Source: Isoetes taiwanensis | Lineage: Eukaryota; Streptophyta; Lycopodiopsida; Isoetales; Isoetaceae | NCBI GenBank assembly: GCA_021234155.1 | Contig: JAJEKV010000205.1 | Coordinates: 477,501 to 541,500, forward strand | Length of the DNA: 64,000 nucleotides | Reading direction: 5' to 3' | Part shown: one piece after another, positions 1 to 11,499 of the stretch | Position numbering within the stretch: the first letter of the stretch is position 1 | Layout: every line of letters starts with the position of its first letter | The notes under the pieces: model-generated | What the model was told of the DNA's origin: nothing | Seen by the model: only the letters and a program-made list of their open reading frames with translations | Database searches by the model: none | Translations under genes and position numbers: made by a program

Positions 1-683
1 AACTATTTTCCCCATTTTCCTTAAAGAAAAAGGGATTAACCTTTCTTTATATTACAATATTTATATATTAAATAATTGATAGCCAAACAAAAATAAATTC
101 TTATTATAGACTTTTACACATCGCCACCACCATCATCAGTGATAGTAGTTTTTAAACTATGAATTTCTATTATATATACCACATATGCATCCTCAAAAAA
201 GAATTGTAAGAGATGGCTAATATCCCTCTAGATGCCCGAGTTGATTGCATAATGTCTTCCTTCAAGGGTTAGAGATAAGTGCAATTTGATCACAATATCT
301 AGAAGGTATTGTTGCATTAAATGTAGTTCAGACTATGGATGTTATAAGCTATGTTGCGAGCTTATGTTAAACTTTTTTTAATATTATTGTATATTCCTCG
401 ATTGTTGATTATTATTTATAATTGCAGTACAATATATCTAAAGCTATAAAATTTGAATTTACATTTTTTGTTTTTTTTTAGTTAGAAAAAATTGCCAAGT
501 AAAGCTTATAGTAGATAATTTAAAAGTTTCACCAAGTCCAAATACATACACATAAATGTAATAATAATAATAACTTTAGCCAAATGTATGTCATAAAATA
601 CTGTAAAATTTTGAAAAATAGCCAAACCATTTTTTATAAAAAACCCCTGCCCTGAAAGGTTTTCGAAGGAAAAACCGTGGCAG
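1..683. other. AT-rich stretch without a recognisable gene
   Basis: I see no convincing coding region, RNA gene or repeat here. It lies downstream of the minus-strand exon that ends near 721 and could include that gene's 3' untranslated region. Confidence 0.4.
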
Positions 684-720
684 TAATAAGAATGCTGTCA
701 AACTGTACAAGTATATATCA

Positions 721-1743
721 TCATGATGTATATATATATGTCAAGTCTGTGCCCGAGGACATAGCTGATCTCGCATGTCCATAACCTCCTGAAGGCATAG
801 ATACCCGGAACCCCGTTCCGCACTCCGTTCCCGTTCCAACACGCGTTCCCATGTTTGAGGCATTCCGGGAACTTCTCCTTACGTTCCCAAAGTGTGTCTT
901 ACCGTGAACATCATTGGAAACTCCGTTCCCGACGTTCTGGTTACAACGTTCCCAACATGGGAAAGAAAAATAAAATTTCAACATTATCAAATGACCTAAA
1001 AGTTAAATTTTACAAGAAAATAAAACCTAAAATAAATTGGCGGTCGTGGATATGGCGGAAGATAGTGACGTCTGAGTTTTTTCTTCAAGAAACAGGTCGA
1101 AATCAAAAGTTTTAACAAGGAATAGATAGAAACAAGTCGAAATCATAAATTTACATGTCTAGAGGTTGAAATCATTTAGTTTCTCTGATTTACATGTCTA
1201 GAGGTGATGACTATGATGAGGATAATGAAGCTGAGAATAATGTTGGGGCTGTTGTTGCATCAGAAGCCTGAATTTCATGTTTTTCTTTTTTTTTAGGTTG
1301 CCTTTTAAAAATAGTTAAAGACATAATGCAAACTTGATTTTTCTTCTATAAAATGAAGGCTCATGACATGTGATTGTCATAAGCCTAAAGACTTCTTAAT
1401 GTTTTAGCATGTGGGTTTTTAACTAATATCTATTACTATGTGCCGTATTGTACTTTGTACTGCCAGTATGTGTTGCTATTTAAGGTTTATAATTTCCATG
1501 TAAAATAAATTTGATAAACAAAGTAACGCAAGTAAAAAAGTACAAGTATAATAGTTGGGAACTCCATTTTTAAGATTAAAAGGTTCAAATTCACGTTCCC
1601 GTTCCCGCCCGTTCCAGTTCCGGTTCCGAGGAGAAGATCCACGTGATGAAAACGTTCCCGATCCAGATATCTATGCCTGAAGGTATGATCCCAGCACCCG
1701 TATGGAAGCCGTGCTCAATGTCACATGTAGCGGCTGGCCAGGC
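721..1743 (-). pseudogene. Probable last exon of an unrecognised gene, split by a hAT-type insertion
   Basis: On the minus strand a splice acceptor (GGTCAG) precedes 1743. The reading frame then begins AWPAATCDIEHGF and runs to IIPSGG, where an 880-bp transposon (796-1675) interrupts it. Ignoring the insertion and one copy of its target duplication, the frame continues as YGHARSAMSSGTDLTY to a stop at 721. It follows in frame from the exon at 2082-2216, which ends on a codon boundary. I do not recognise the family. The smooth frame across the insertion scar and the exon-like junctions are the only evidence that this is a gene. Because the insertion lies inside coding sequence, this copy is probably inactive or makes a truncated product. 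Upstream exons were not found. Confidence 0.38.
796..1675. mobile_element. Non-autonomous hAT-type element with 8-bp TSD
   Basis: The element is bounded by imperfect terminal inverted repeats: CATAGATACCCGGAAC at the left, and CATAGATATCTGGATC read inward from the right. It is flanked by a perfect 8-bp direct repeat, CCTGAAGG, at 788-795 and 1676-1683. An 8-bp duplication with a CA-starting TIR is typical of the hAT superfamily. Both ends are crowded with short GTTCCC/CGTTCC subterminal motifs (about 805-945 and 1595-1655), as expected for transposase-binding arrays. At 880 bp with no long ORF it cannot encode a transposase and would depend on a relative elsewhere. It sits within an exon-like reading frame of the gene at 721-2216. 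Confidence 0.8.
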
Positions 1744-2081
1744 CTGACCACCAACTCAGCATTTTACTTATCTTTACTAATCTTATCTTTCATTTTGCCA
1801 GGTTGTTTCCCACAGAATCTTATCATCATTGTTTCCATGCAGCAAATGTGCATGATACACTCAATAGTAGAAAATATGCAAAACGAAGCCTTCATCTACT
1901 TTCAATTGATCTGACAAATCATAGTAAATTTCAAGCTGGCCAATATTTCCAGATTTAGATTAAAAGACATAATAAGAGGACTAAAATGCTGTCATTGCCT
2001 CAGAATTACAATGGACATTCAAAGTATCAAAAAAGAAAAAGGGTAGCTACCAAAAAGTGGAATGGACAATGTTGAAAATAC

Positions 2082-2216
2082 AGGTATTCCTCCACCATCA
2101 CCATTGTCCCCTTCGAGCCTTCGATGCCTTGAAAATTCAATCAGTGGCCCTTCTAAACTCGTTCGATACACTCTCATTGACTTCAGTGATTCGATAAGCT
2201 TTGACACGACACCCAC
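2082..2216 (-). CDS. Internal exon of an unrecognised gene
   Basis: This is a 135-nt (45-codon) open exon on the minus strand. A good acceptor (ATGATAG) precedes 2216 and a GT donor (GTATTT) follows 2082. The translation includes VSKLIESLKSMRVYRT, SLEGPLIEFSRHRR and a Gly/Asp-rich end (GDNGDGGGIP). It joins in frame to the exon starting at 1743. I cannot assign a family. Another short exon-like stretch rich in Cys (SCRYCFYRDESGDC) lies on the same strand near 2510-2570, between an acceptor-like TTTGTCAG and a donor-like GTAGGC, and could belong to the same gene. A real gene is plausible but unproven. Confidence 0.38.
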
Positions 2217-3397
2217 CTATCATGCCGATCTTTAATAACAATAAACAAAGTCCATATGCTTCCTCTTGGGATGGGAACTGTTATCTTTACAATGAAAATC
2301 ATGCAACAGAAAATGGTGATTTGCACAATCTCAAAATTTTATTTCTATATATCTACCTTGTAAAATAGTAGTTTTATCTCATACATACACTAATATTAAA
2401 CTAATACTTAGTTATTTGACTATGTTTCATCTGATTTGCAATGCATAATCTGAACTCTGGCAGAATATTTCATTTAATCTTTCTCACGTCGCATTTTGTG
2501 GTTGCTCTCAGTGAGATGGATGCCTACTTTTGAAGGCAATCACCACTTTCATCTCGATAGAAGCAATACCTACACGAAGATGCATGTCTCAAACTGACAA
2601 ATAAAATATCTTAATTGATCAGTTGCTAAAAAAATCCATCAATTTATTGCTGGGTAGAAAATTTAACAAATAAAGCAGCCATTTACAATATCTAAATGTT
2701 ATGACAGAGGCCAAGCATCTCATTGCTATTCAGACGCAGGTGCCACAAGCATAACAATAAACCGCACCTAAGTACACATCGTCCCTTGTTAATACCATGC
2801 ACTTCAGACTGCTTCATCAAAAAAGACGAGACTTGTAATACGCATCTATATTCTCTTTGAATGCAGAACATCAATCCTTAGATGTTAATGGATAATGCTA
2901 GTTATCACTACAAGGTCTTACTAAGTCCAACTTTAAACAAACATTCACAGTCTTATGATAAAATATGAGCAGCTTAATCACCAAATGCATGCTTGCAAAC
3001 ACTATGATCAACTTTTCTAAAGCTTGAGCTCCTAAAAAGCAGAAATATAACATGGGTTTTAAAAGATTAAACAATGCTTGCCTGATTTTTGTAGATGTCA
3101 ATCAAATTATAGAGATATTTAACCTGCATAACAATGTAGTGATCTCATATGGTGTAATATAGTAAAAGACATTGCCACAAATATAGTTCCCTATTGAAAT
3201 GATAGATATATAACCCGACTGCATGAAATAATGCACTACAACCTCTTACCCTAACTTCCAATTTTGAAAAGGGACAAGTCAAAAGAAATAAGTTTCAAAG
3301 CCCCTCACCGAGTTAAATGTTAGCAATTGCATCAAACATTGCAGACAAAGTTTTATATTTTTAAAAACACGTTTAAGAAAGTTTTTAGGTCAAAATC
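2217..3397. other. Probable intron or intergenic DNA
   Basis: Apart from the possible Cys-containing micro-exon near 2510-2570 (minus strand), I see no coding region longer than chance. Open frames at 2692-2874 and 2898-3101 have no recognisable motif. Confidence 0.35.
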
Positions 3398-3600
3398 AGT
3401 TAAATTATAAAGTTAATATTTTAGTAATAACTATTGAATATTTTATTATTGATGAAATAAAATATATTGAAACTTAATCAATAAAAAATTATTCAATATC
3501 AATTAAATTATAAAGTTAATATTTTAATGTTAACTATTAAATAATTTATTATTAATGAAACAAAATATATTGAAACTTAATCAATAATAAATTATTCAAT
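3398..3600. repeat. Tandem duplication of an AT-rich 100-bp segment
   Basis: Two direct copies of a segment starting TTAAATTATAAAGTTAATAT and ending near AAATTATTCAAT lie back to back (about 3398-3498 and 3504-3600), with scattered substitutions. The segment is almost entirely A and T. Confidence 0.75.
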
Positions 3601-4295
3601 GTATTTACAAATAAACATAATCATTTAATTAATTCTAAATCTAAAACTTTCTTTACCTATTTGGAAAAAATAACATTTCAATTATATAGGATTTATTTTA
3701 GATAACTAAATAAATCAAAGTGAAAATTAATTTAGAAAGCAATTTTATGCTTTGGTAACCTTCATACTTTTGATCTAAAGATAAACAAAACAAATGATTA
3801 AAATCAATAAGAGTTAAAAATACTGTTGATCTTATTATGACATCCTTGAAGTATATATCTAGTAGATTTGAATAAGTCTAAATTTTGTTAAATATGCCAT
3901 ATATGCTTATAAACAAAAACAGAACTTAGCAGAATATGACTATTCAATCCAGTTGCCACAGCTGTGCACAGCTCATATACGTAACATTCAAATGTTCATA
4001 TACATTCATGCCTCTTTTGGCCTGCCGGTATGGAATAGAACTCATGTTGAGGGATATTGCTATGGATATGCTATATTTTTTCCCCTACCGTGTCACAAGT
4101 AGATGGAAAAAAATTGAAATCTGCACTAGAATTACAATAAACATTACGGAAACTCGTGCAAATAACATCTTCCTTAGAACATGAGGTAAAAATCCACTCT
4201 GAACCTAGTCATCCACCGAATCACTAATCTCACAAGGTACAGAATAATAAGGATAAATAGACAAGTGATGTCAACGTCTTCATATTGTAAGTTTA
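3601..4295. other. No gene seen
   Basis: AT-rich sequence. The open frame at 3936-4184 has no recognisable domain and is probably chance. Confidence 0.35.
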
Positions 4296-4393
4296 TAGAA
4301 TAGAATAGAATAGAATAGAATAGAATAGAATAGAATAGAATAGAATAGAATAGAATAGAATAGAATAGAATAGAATAGAATAGAATAGAATAG
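4296..4393. repeat. (TAGAA)n microsatellite
   Basis: About 20 uninterrupted copies of TAGAA run for 98 bp. The apparent minus-strand reading frame through it (a run of LFYSI units) is only the translation of the repeat. Confidence 0.98.
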
Positions 4394-6289
4394 ATTTTTA
4401 GCGTCCACGGAGACCGACTGGCCTATGGGAAGCCCCATTGATATGCAGGTCGAACATCCCAAAATAATCTCAAAACAATCCTAGGGATTTTGTTAGAATG
4501 TGGAGTAAAATAGTTTGTCGTTAGAGGTTGTGTAGTAGTAATAACTATACCCAGAAAATAGTACAAGCAACCTTTCCAACGATTTAAATGGAAGGCAAAG
4601 GATTGTCTGGATTGATTGGATGCAATAGGTTATTAGGCATGGCCATCTATAGTGAAAAAAGAGACAGGCGTGAAAAGAAACAGAAAGAAGAAGAAAAGAA
4701 ACAAGGTGCTGCACGCGGAGGGTTGCCCTCCATGGCCGGAGGGTGAAGTGGCTTAAATCATAGTCCAAAGTCATATTTTGACAATCAATTCAAGTTGCTA
4801 CTTCTAGACAATAGAATAGTTGATACCATGACTTCATGGGAATTGGCCTGAAGAAATCTTTGGTGTTCGGCATGGAAGAAGTATTGCAGAAGCATAAGGA
4901 CAAGTGTAATAGAACAGATAATAGAAATACGTATTTTCTTAGCATAGAAATGAGAGAACTCCTTGAAGATCTCTGATGGGTTTTTTGTCACGGGGAGCTT
5001 CAAACATATGAAGAGCAGGTTTTTTAGAGGAATGAAACATTGGTGCATAGCCTAACTCCAAACCTCGCAAGAAAAAGTGAAACCCAATGATCGCAGACTC
5101 AAAATGCAAGTTGTATGCACGCACATACCAAGAATCTCTGTCTCCATAGCTAAATGAAGATCTCTCTCTCCCTCCCTCCCTCCCTCCCCCCAAAAAGAAC
5201 GATAGCAATTTTGCAGATGATGAATGTATGAAAGTGAGGTCTAGTTACATTTGTTGCGTCATGTGAATGGAGAACCATGTGAAATAGATAGTGGAATCGT
5301 CGGATTCTTAGAAACATACGAAACAACGTATGAAGAATCCAAATAGAGAAATAAGAAAGGGGGGGATGAGGGAGGTGCAAAAGAACTTAGGAACTGTGAA
5401 TTGTTTTGCATGTCAATTTTGTTCAGGATATGAAGGAAGAACTCGATATTATAAATTGAAGAATGTTGCTAAGCATTTAATAGCATGAAATACATGGAAG
5501 TTGCAAGCAAAGTAAAGCTACTTAAAAATGCAAAGGCATGTCTTTTATTGCTCAATAGTTATGGGTCGGGTTCTGAGCCTAGGCCCTGTCGAAGGCAATG
5601 ATTTGGAGTTCGTGTAAATGCTATGAATGCAGGTCGTCATTTTGTGAGCCCAAGGAGGCGATCATTGTCTATTTGGACTCAAACTTATGATATGACTGAG
5701 ATATTGAATGAACCCAAGAGCCCTGGCATTGCAGGAATATTGTCAGCATCGTGTCCTGATCGTTTGTCCAATGACGCTTTCCTAGTCGTGGATGTAGTCT
5801 GACCTGATCATGGCTTGGGCGTTGTGGAATTGCCTCCAGTTGCAGGGGTTGCATTGACGGGGATACCTGATACTACGTGCCAATTGTGTGCGGCTGCGTG
5901 CTAGTGTCCATAAGTGTGGTGACTGCATCCGTTCTTGTGTCATGTGGATGGAATGTGGTGTGTAGGGCTACTGTTGTGTGATGTGGATGGGATGTGGTGG
6001 CTGTGTCTGCTCTTGTGTGGTGGATTGTGTGGTGGTGGTGGTTGCTGTCGATGGGCTGGTATGGGGGTGCAGGCCCAGGGGCAGCTGGCTTTGTTTTGCA
6101 CTCATCAATCTTCTTGCATGGTTGATCATTGTGTTTGGGCAGCTACGGCCCCAAAAAACTATCCGTAAAAGAATACATCTCATGTTCAGCCACCTCTTCA
6201 GAACTTGACATGTAAAGAGAAGCAAAAGATGATCTCTAACTGTGGCTTGATTAAATTTTTTTATAGTCAATGAAGACACGAGTTTGTCA
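4394..6289. other. Non-coding stretch with low-complexity patches
   Basis: No gene is supported. A GT/GG-rich patch (about 5935-6060, units like GTGTGATGTGGATGG) creates overlapping open frames on both strands that are compositional artefacts. The stretch may contain very old transposon debris, since a gypsy fragment lies directly to its right. Confidence 0.35.
5161..5191. repeat. Polypyrimidine (CTCC)n tract
   Basis: An uninterrupted run of C and T, largely CCCT units. The purine-rich complement reads as GGREGGRE in two minus-strand frames, an artefact. Confidence 0.9.
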
Positions 6290-6450
6290 TTATGTTGAGA
6301 ACAATAACAAAGGGGCTTACTTGTTCATAATGGTTGACTTCATATATGAGGCCAGTTGCCAAGAGTTTATCAATTTCAGCTTTGACACAATCACGATAGC
6401 TAGGGTAGAGTCTGTATGATAGCTCAGGTTCATAAGCTTAATTAACCACA
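6290..6450 (-). pseudogene. Decayed gypsy reverse transcriptase fragment
   Basis: In one minus-strand frame the translation reads YRDCVKAEIDKLLATGLIYE followed by SPFVIV. This matches the start of Ty3/gypsy reverse transcriptase, where a KLLxxGxI segment precedes a VSPxVxV segment. Downstream, stop codons and frame breaks appear at once and no catalytic motif can be seen, so it is a small relic. It shares the strand of the chromovirus at 7575-12205 but not an obvious reading frame with it, and is probably from a separate insertion. Confidence 0.5.
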
Positions 6451-7574
6451 TAAAGCTATGCATCAATATGAATATCTCAATAGCTCCCCTTTTGGCAAGT
6501 TTAATTGTCATTGATTTTATATGCTAGCAAAATTGGAATACACTCATGGATACTTCACCCAAACATCCCTTTTCAAGGTATGTCTCGTATGTATGCTCTG
6601 CATGCATGTTTACATATTCTACACAAAACATTCTCAATCCCTCAATTTCATAAATTCCTAGCGGAAACTTCATCATTCCTACAACTAATCTCATAAGTTT
6701 TCACCGTAGGAGATTGAGCCCTGCCATAATAGCAATGTAACAGCTTTGAGCTTTGCTGAAGCTAAGACGCACATCAGTGCATTGCACCTTCTCAACCCTC
6801 ATAGTCTTGGAACTGTTCTGGTCCTTTGTGGAGAGCTTATGCACCTTCTTTATGATTCGGTGGACTACAAATTTTCGATTTTGAAAGACTTTCAAGTTGT
6901 GGGTGTGGTTATTTTTGTTGAAGATGCAGGTAAAAGAGGGAGTGAAGTAGCATTTGGGGACATCATAGCTCGACCTTGAATGAATCATTCTAGAAATCAT
7001 TCTTCCTTATGCAATAATCGTTGTTTGTTAGAGTACTAGTTATTCAAGGTATGTTTTCTTTGCCCTTAGCTTTCCTACTTCCTCTACATCTCCAAATTTT
7101 CATGATTTTGGTTTTGGAGAAACATTAAAGAGAGAGAATATTAGTTTTAAAACAGAGCACAATGATAGTAAAAAATGCACACGAATTCTATTATTTGCAT
7201 TTATAGGTGATGTATGCATAGTTTCAAATAGGAAATGTTCTTAGATCACACTAATTTTCATCATAAAGTTAGTGGTGAGTATTAAGAATTGATATTCTAC
7301 GTGTTTGCTAAGGTGTATGAGGACTTATGAGAATTTTGACCATACTACAAACAATTATGGCTATACTACAAATAATAATGATATATTCCGAATTAGATTT
7401 GGTGAATGTCATGTACAAACATGCACATTAGATGCTTGAAATTGTTATTCAAAATTTCATAGTTCGTAGGCGAACATTTCCCACCTGGGAATAGAAAGGA
7501 TTGTAACCTTTTATTTGATGCAAGAAATACGAATTGGTTTAAAGTGGCATTCTAATTTCTATTCCCTAAAAAAA
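6451..7574. other. No gene seen
   Basis: Open frames here (6746-6979 plus, 6701-7000 minus) overlap on opposite strands and show no motif I recognise. Possible old transposon DNA. Confidence 0.35.
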
Positions 7575-10191
7575 TGTATGAGGAATGCGAGAAAGGCATG
7601 AAGGCCTAACCAAAATCCCATTTTTTGAGACGGACCCAGCCCTCTTGGCATGGGTCGTCGCCCGCATTACAACATAACTACACTTAAAACAAGATAACCT
7701 AACTATTGTAACAATACAAATCATACAAGAACTGCCAAAACTCCATATCATATTCATTAGATCTCAAAATGACAATAACTTAGGTGCACACGTTAGAAAG
7801 ATCCCATCACCCCCATATGATATCACATAACAAATAGTCTCACAGCTTATGCTAACAGCATGTCCAAAAGATAACAACAGACGTCTGTACAATAAAACAT
7901 AACAAGATCACTCAGATCCTCCATCCGAGGTGACCGAAGAGGACCCAGTAGAACCAGAATCTTCTGAGGGTTCCTCCCCCAACTCTCCATCCAAGAGGTC
8001 AACCCTCGGTTGCCTCTGCTCATAATAAATATGTCTGAAGAGGTCAATTAGAAGCTCATAGATCCGGTGCTTCGACACCAACTCTGGCTCGTCCCCGGTT
8101 TCTCGAAACCACCATGTTACGAAGGAATCTAAGTGTAACGTGATGCTTTGCTCATCCGAACGTGCCATCTTTAGAAAACATACAGCAAGCAAGATGGGGT
8201 TAGTCCACATGGACTAAGTGGGGAAAGCTAGGGTAGGGAACCAACAAGCATACTAATCATGAAATATCTAGCTATGTTCAATACATGACAATAGATACTT
8301 ACCTCGCTCCATTTTCCTGCAAAAGGTTAGAGTATTAATCTCAAACAATCTCAAGTCCACATGCATAACTACATGCCTAGGATCTCTGATCCAGTCCAAC
8401 TGTCCCCTTGGGTCGCGACCTCAAGGAGACATATTCCAATCCACTGTACGTACAGGCCTTAATACAAGGGGGCTCTCCCCTTGGCCTCATCCGTCTAGCC
8501 CTCCCCCTCTGGCCACGGATGCGGAGTCACACGGACGCCCCACCCCTCCGAAGATGGGCCGTTCAATGCAAGATGCAACATCATCCATCAAGAACCTTAC
8601 AAGATAAAATATCAACCACAACCTTGCAAACTGGTCCAATACAAGATACCATACACTCCCATGCATCCTACTTTCAAAATAACCGCAAAATAACGCAATA
8701 TATAGAACTTATATCATGACCTCCACCCATAACTCCTATAGTAAAATCTTAAATAAAATACGAAACTCCCTTAACATGTAAGAATCACAACTTCCATGTA
8801 ATAACTCTTAAACCATACCCCACGACTAAAGATTCCAAGAACAAACATAGTCTCACGGTTCAGGATATCAAGTACAGTTCTATGCCTAAGACTTTTAATT
8901 ACGGCTAGCGGAAAACTTGGTCCTAACAATTATACGGCTAGCAAGGTATATTACAGGCTAGTTGCAAGGAGGCCAACACTTAAACTCGTGCCACTAGTTA
9001 AAACTGGGTTTATAAAGTATAAGGCCCCCAAAGGTTTACTACTTTAAAAGAACCGGATTTCCAAATGGCTCTTAAGGTTTTATTTATTATATAAAGCTAA
9101 CTTTTAATGGCATGGGAATACTGGACCCTGGTATTCCCGTTATATATAACTGTGAGTCTGTGACAGAAGCCCCGGCAGCCAACATCGGCCAGCTTCGAGC
9201 TTCTCGGTTTGCTCGGGTCAGGCCTTAAGGACAGGACTCTGCAATCAAAAGCATTTGGCCCATCTAAAGCTAGTTTCCCATTATATATCTGGAGCAGCAA
9301 AAACCCGATCCCAGGCTGAGGTCGGCAACAACATAACGAAATTTCTATGAAGCAAGCTGAGGTTTTTATAGCCGCCTATATGGTCGAATCTCCATAGAAC
9401 CGGATTTCTGCAACACAGATAATTTCAAAGCAAAATTCAGATTTTAATCCTCAGACCCGGAACTATCATACAGAGTCGGCAGGTGGCGGAGCGGCGTTTC
9501 CCTGAGGCAAACTTGGATGCATACAGCTACATGGCCGGATTGAGACAGCAAGGAGCCGGATTTGGATAACCCAACACTTCATCTGACAATTCCAGGCTGA
9601 TAAGAACTACAGGCTGGTGATTGGCTCCGCGAATGGTTTTATCCTTCCACGATTCCCAGATATCAGAACTAAATAACAGAGTTACTCACACTGGTAGAAT
9701 CCCTACCTCTTAATCTCGGTCTCAGTGGTCCTAGCTTCCTATCCCGTTGGTCCTTGTTCTGATTCGTCTAGCTTTTTCTTCCTCCGTCTGTGCTTTGCTT
9801 CCAGCTTCTTCTAATTTCGTTCTTATCCATCAGGTTTCCTTATATACCTTTAGCCACGTGGGCAGGGCCATTTGGCACTATCCCATTAGTCTAGATTTAT
9901 CTAATGGCCAAACCTTTTATAGCTTGTCTAAATGCAGAAAATAACAGTTGGCATTCTGGCATACTGCCAGGCATCCTAAGGCTCGATTAGGCATCTTCCT
10001 AATCAGAAGGGTGTGCCGGATTTTGCACGGCATCCCTTGGCACAGGTCACGAGCCTCGCTCCCCTGTTTTATGGTGCTCACCTTTTTAAGTTAAATATAT
10101 TAAGGGTTTGAGTAACCTTAGCTAATGTATTTTTATAGTCTTAAAATATCACTATTCTAAGAAAGAACACCAAGCCACAAGGGTCGTTACA
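7575..10191 (-). repeat. Putative 3' LTR of the first chromovirus
   Basis: The internal (right) boundary is clear: the polypurine-like ACAAGGTGAGAA is followed at 10191 by TGTAACGACCC, a common start for plant gypsy LTRs. The outer boundary near 7575 is a guess from the change in character of the sequence. It would make this a long LTR of about 2.6 kb. It includes a small ORF (7908-8168) and GC-rich patches like those in the LTRs of the second chromovirus. Confidence 0.45.
7908..8168 (-). CDS. Small acidic ORF within the putative LTR, unknown function
   Basis: An 86-codon open frame starts at an ATG (MARSDEQSITLHLD) and ends in an acidic, Ser/Gly-rich tail (LLDGELGEEPSEDSGSTGSS). The central part, WWFRETGDEPELVSKHRIYE and LIDLFRHIYYEQ, looks helical. 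I do not recognise it. It lies in transcription sense within the presumed LTR of the chromovirus, so it could be an accessory retrotransposon ORF, a fragment of an older insertion, or chance. No ribosome-binding or promoter signal helps to decide. Confidence 0.3.
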   Translation of the reverse strand: MARSDEQSITLHLDSFVTWWFRETGDEPELVSKHRIYELLIDLFRHIYYEQRQPRVDLLDGELGEEPSEDSGSTGSSSVTSDGGSE

Positions 10192-10203
10192 TTCTCACCT
10201 TGT
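10192..10203 (-). promoter_or_regulatory. Polypurine tract of the first chromovirus
   Basis: On the minus strand ACAAGGTGAGAA immediately precedes the LTR start TGTAACG. This is the usual place for the plus-strand primer of an LTR retrotransposon. Confidence 0.6.
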
Positions 10204-10274
10204 AGAATTCAACTCATGCCCTCATGAGTTGCGGAGAAGGACAGATAGAGCTCCTTGAACTTGATAACGTCCTC

Positions 10275-10496
10275 CTAGGCCGCGTCTTTATGCGGATATC
10301 CTGCCCATTGCACTAGATATTTTTCAATGGTTCTGCCTCGCAGCATTCTAGTGTCAACTTGCAAAATCTTCTGAGGTCTTATTGCGAGAGTTTCTTCGAC
10401 TGCAACCAGATTATCCTGTGGCAGTATATGAGATGGATTGGGTAGGCTGCTGACATGGAATACGTTATGCACCGTAACCTCAGCAAGCAATTCCAA
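10275..10496 (-). pseudogene. Integrase C-terminus and chromodomain (chromovirus 1)
   Basis: The frame reads VHNVFHVSSLPNP and later IEKYLVQWAGYPHKDA. The first part is the end of the integrase GPY/F region, where VFHVSxL is typical. The second is the chromodomain core, KYLVxWxGY. Chromodomains of this class direct integration by recognising chromatin marks. The domain appears truncated at its C-terminal helix by a stop, and its frame differs from that of the integrase core next to it, so the copy is broken. Confidence 0.8.
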
Positions 10497-11378
10497 ATGA
10501 TATGCTGGCTTTCCCTATACGCTGGATAATTTTGAAGGGCCCTGCATACCTAGGTGCTAGCTTTCTAGCTTTCTTAAATCTCAAAGTACCTTGCTTAGAA
10601 TTTATCTTAAGAAATACCATATCATCTTTTTGGAACTCCAAGGGTCTCCTCCTCTTATCTGCATATTGTTTCTGTCGATTCTGTGCGGTAGCAATGTTAT
10701 GTCTGATAATTCTGAGCTGTGTTCCAATATCTTCTTCTATAGTCTGAACCAAATCTACTTTACATTTAGGACTACACCAGGTCAACGGATATCTACATCT
10801 TGTCCATATACTGCTTCAAATTGGCTCATTTTTATGGAATCCTGATACGTGTTGTTGTAGGCAAACTCGACTAGATATAGATAAGATTCCCAAGAATGTG
10901 GATGTTCTGGCACATACATCCGAAGCATGTCTTCCACAACCTGATTAACTCTTTCCACCTGGCCATCCGTCTGAGGATGATACGCGGTGCTCATCCGCAA
11001 CTGAGTTCCAACTCCTTGGAACAAAGCTTGCTAAAACTGACCAATGAAACGTGTATCTCTGTCGGATACAATGACCTTAGGCATTCCAGGCAAACGGAAT
11101 ACATCCTTGATAAATATTTTTGCAATATCTGCTGCAGTGGCCGTATTTCTGGTTGGCATGAAATGAGCTTGCTTAGTGAGACGATCCATTACAACATAAA
11201 TGGAATCATATCCTGCTCGAGTTCTGGGCAAACCCACAATAAAATCCATACAAACACTTTCCCATTTTGCATCTGGGATATCCAGAGGTTGCAACTTACC
11301 GGCAATCTTCTGGCGAGAAGCTTTCACTTTCTGACATGGTAGGCATCTCGCTACATAATTTAGTATTTCCTTTTTCAT
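10480..11378 (-). pseudogene. Integrase of the first chromovirus, broken
   Basis: Three consecutive minus-strand pieces form one integrase. 11378-11031 has the zinc-binding end (CLPCQKVKA), the first catalytic Asp in WESVCMDFIVGLPR, and the second in VIVSDRDTRF. 11024-10782 carries STAYHPQTDGQVERVN with the catalytic Glu, and EFAYNNTYQ. 10785-10480 is the C-terminal domain with GPFKIIQRIG. The core motifs are well kept, but an in-frame stop separates the first two pieces and a frame change separates the last two. This is a decayed copy, or one with local sequence errors. Confidence 0.85.
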
Positions 11379-11499
11379 GCCAGGCCAAAAGAACTGTTTA
11401 TGAACTTTACGAAGGGTTTTCTGAATTCCAGGGTGACCTGATACTGGACTGTCATGAGCTTCCTTTAGAATTTGTTGTTTAAGCTCTGCATTATCAGGT

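Noticed and set aside
4280-4462. Minus-strand ORF with LFYSI repeats
   Set aside because: Translation of the TAGAA microsatellite.
5935-6279. Overlapping open frames on both strands
   Set aside because: Caused by a GT-rich low-complexity patch; no domain or start context.
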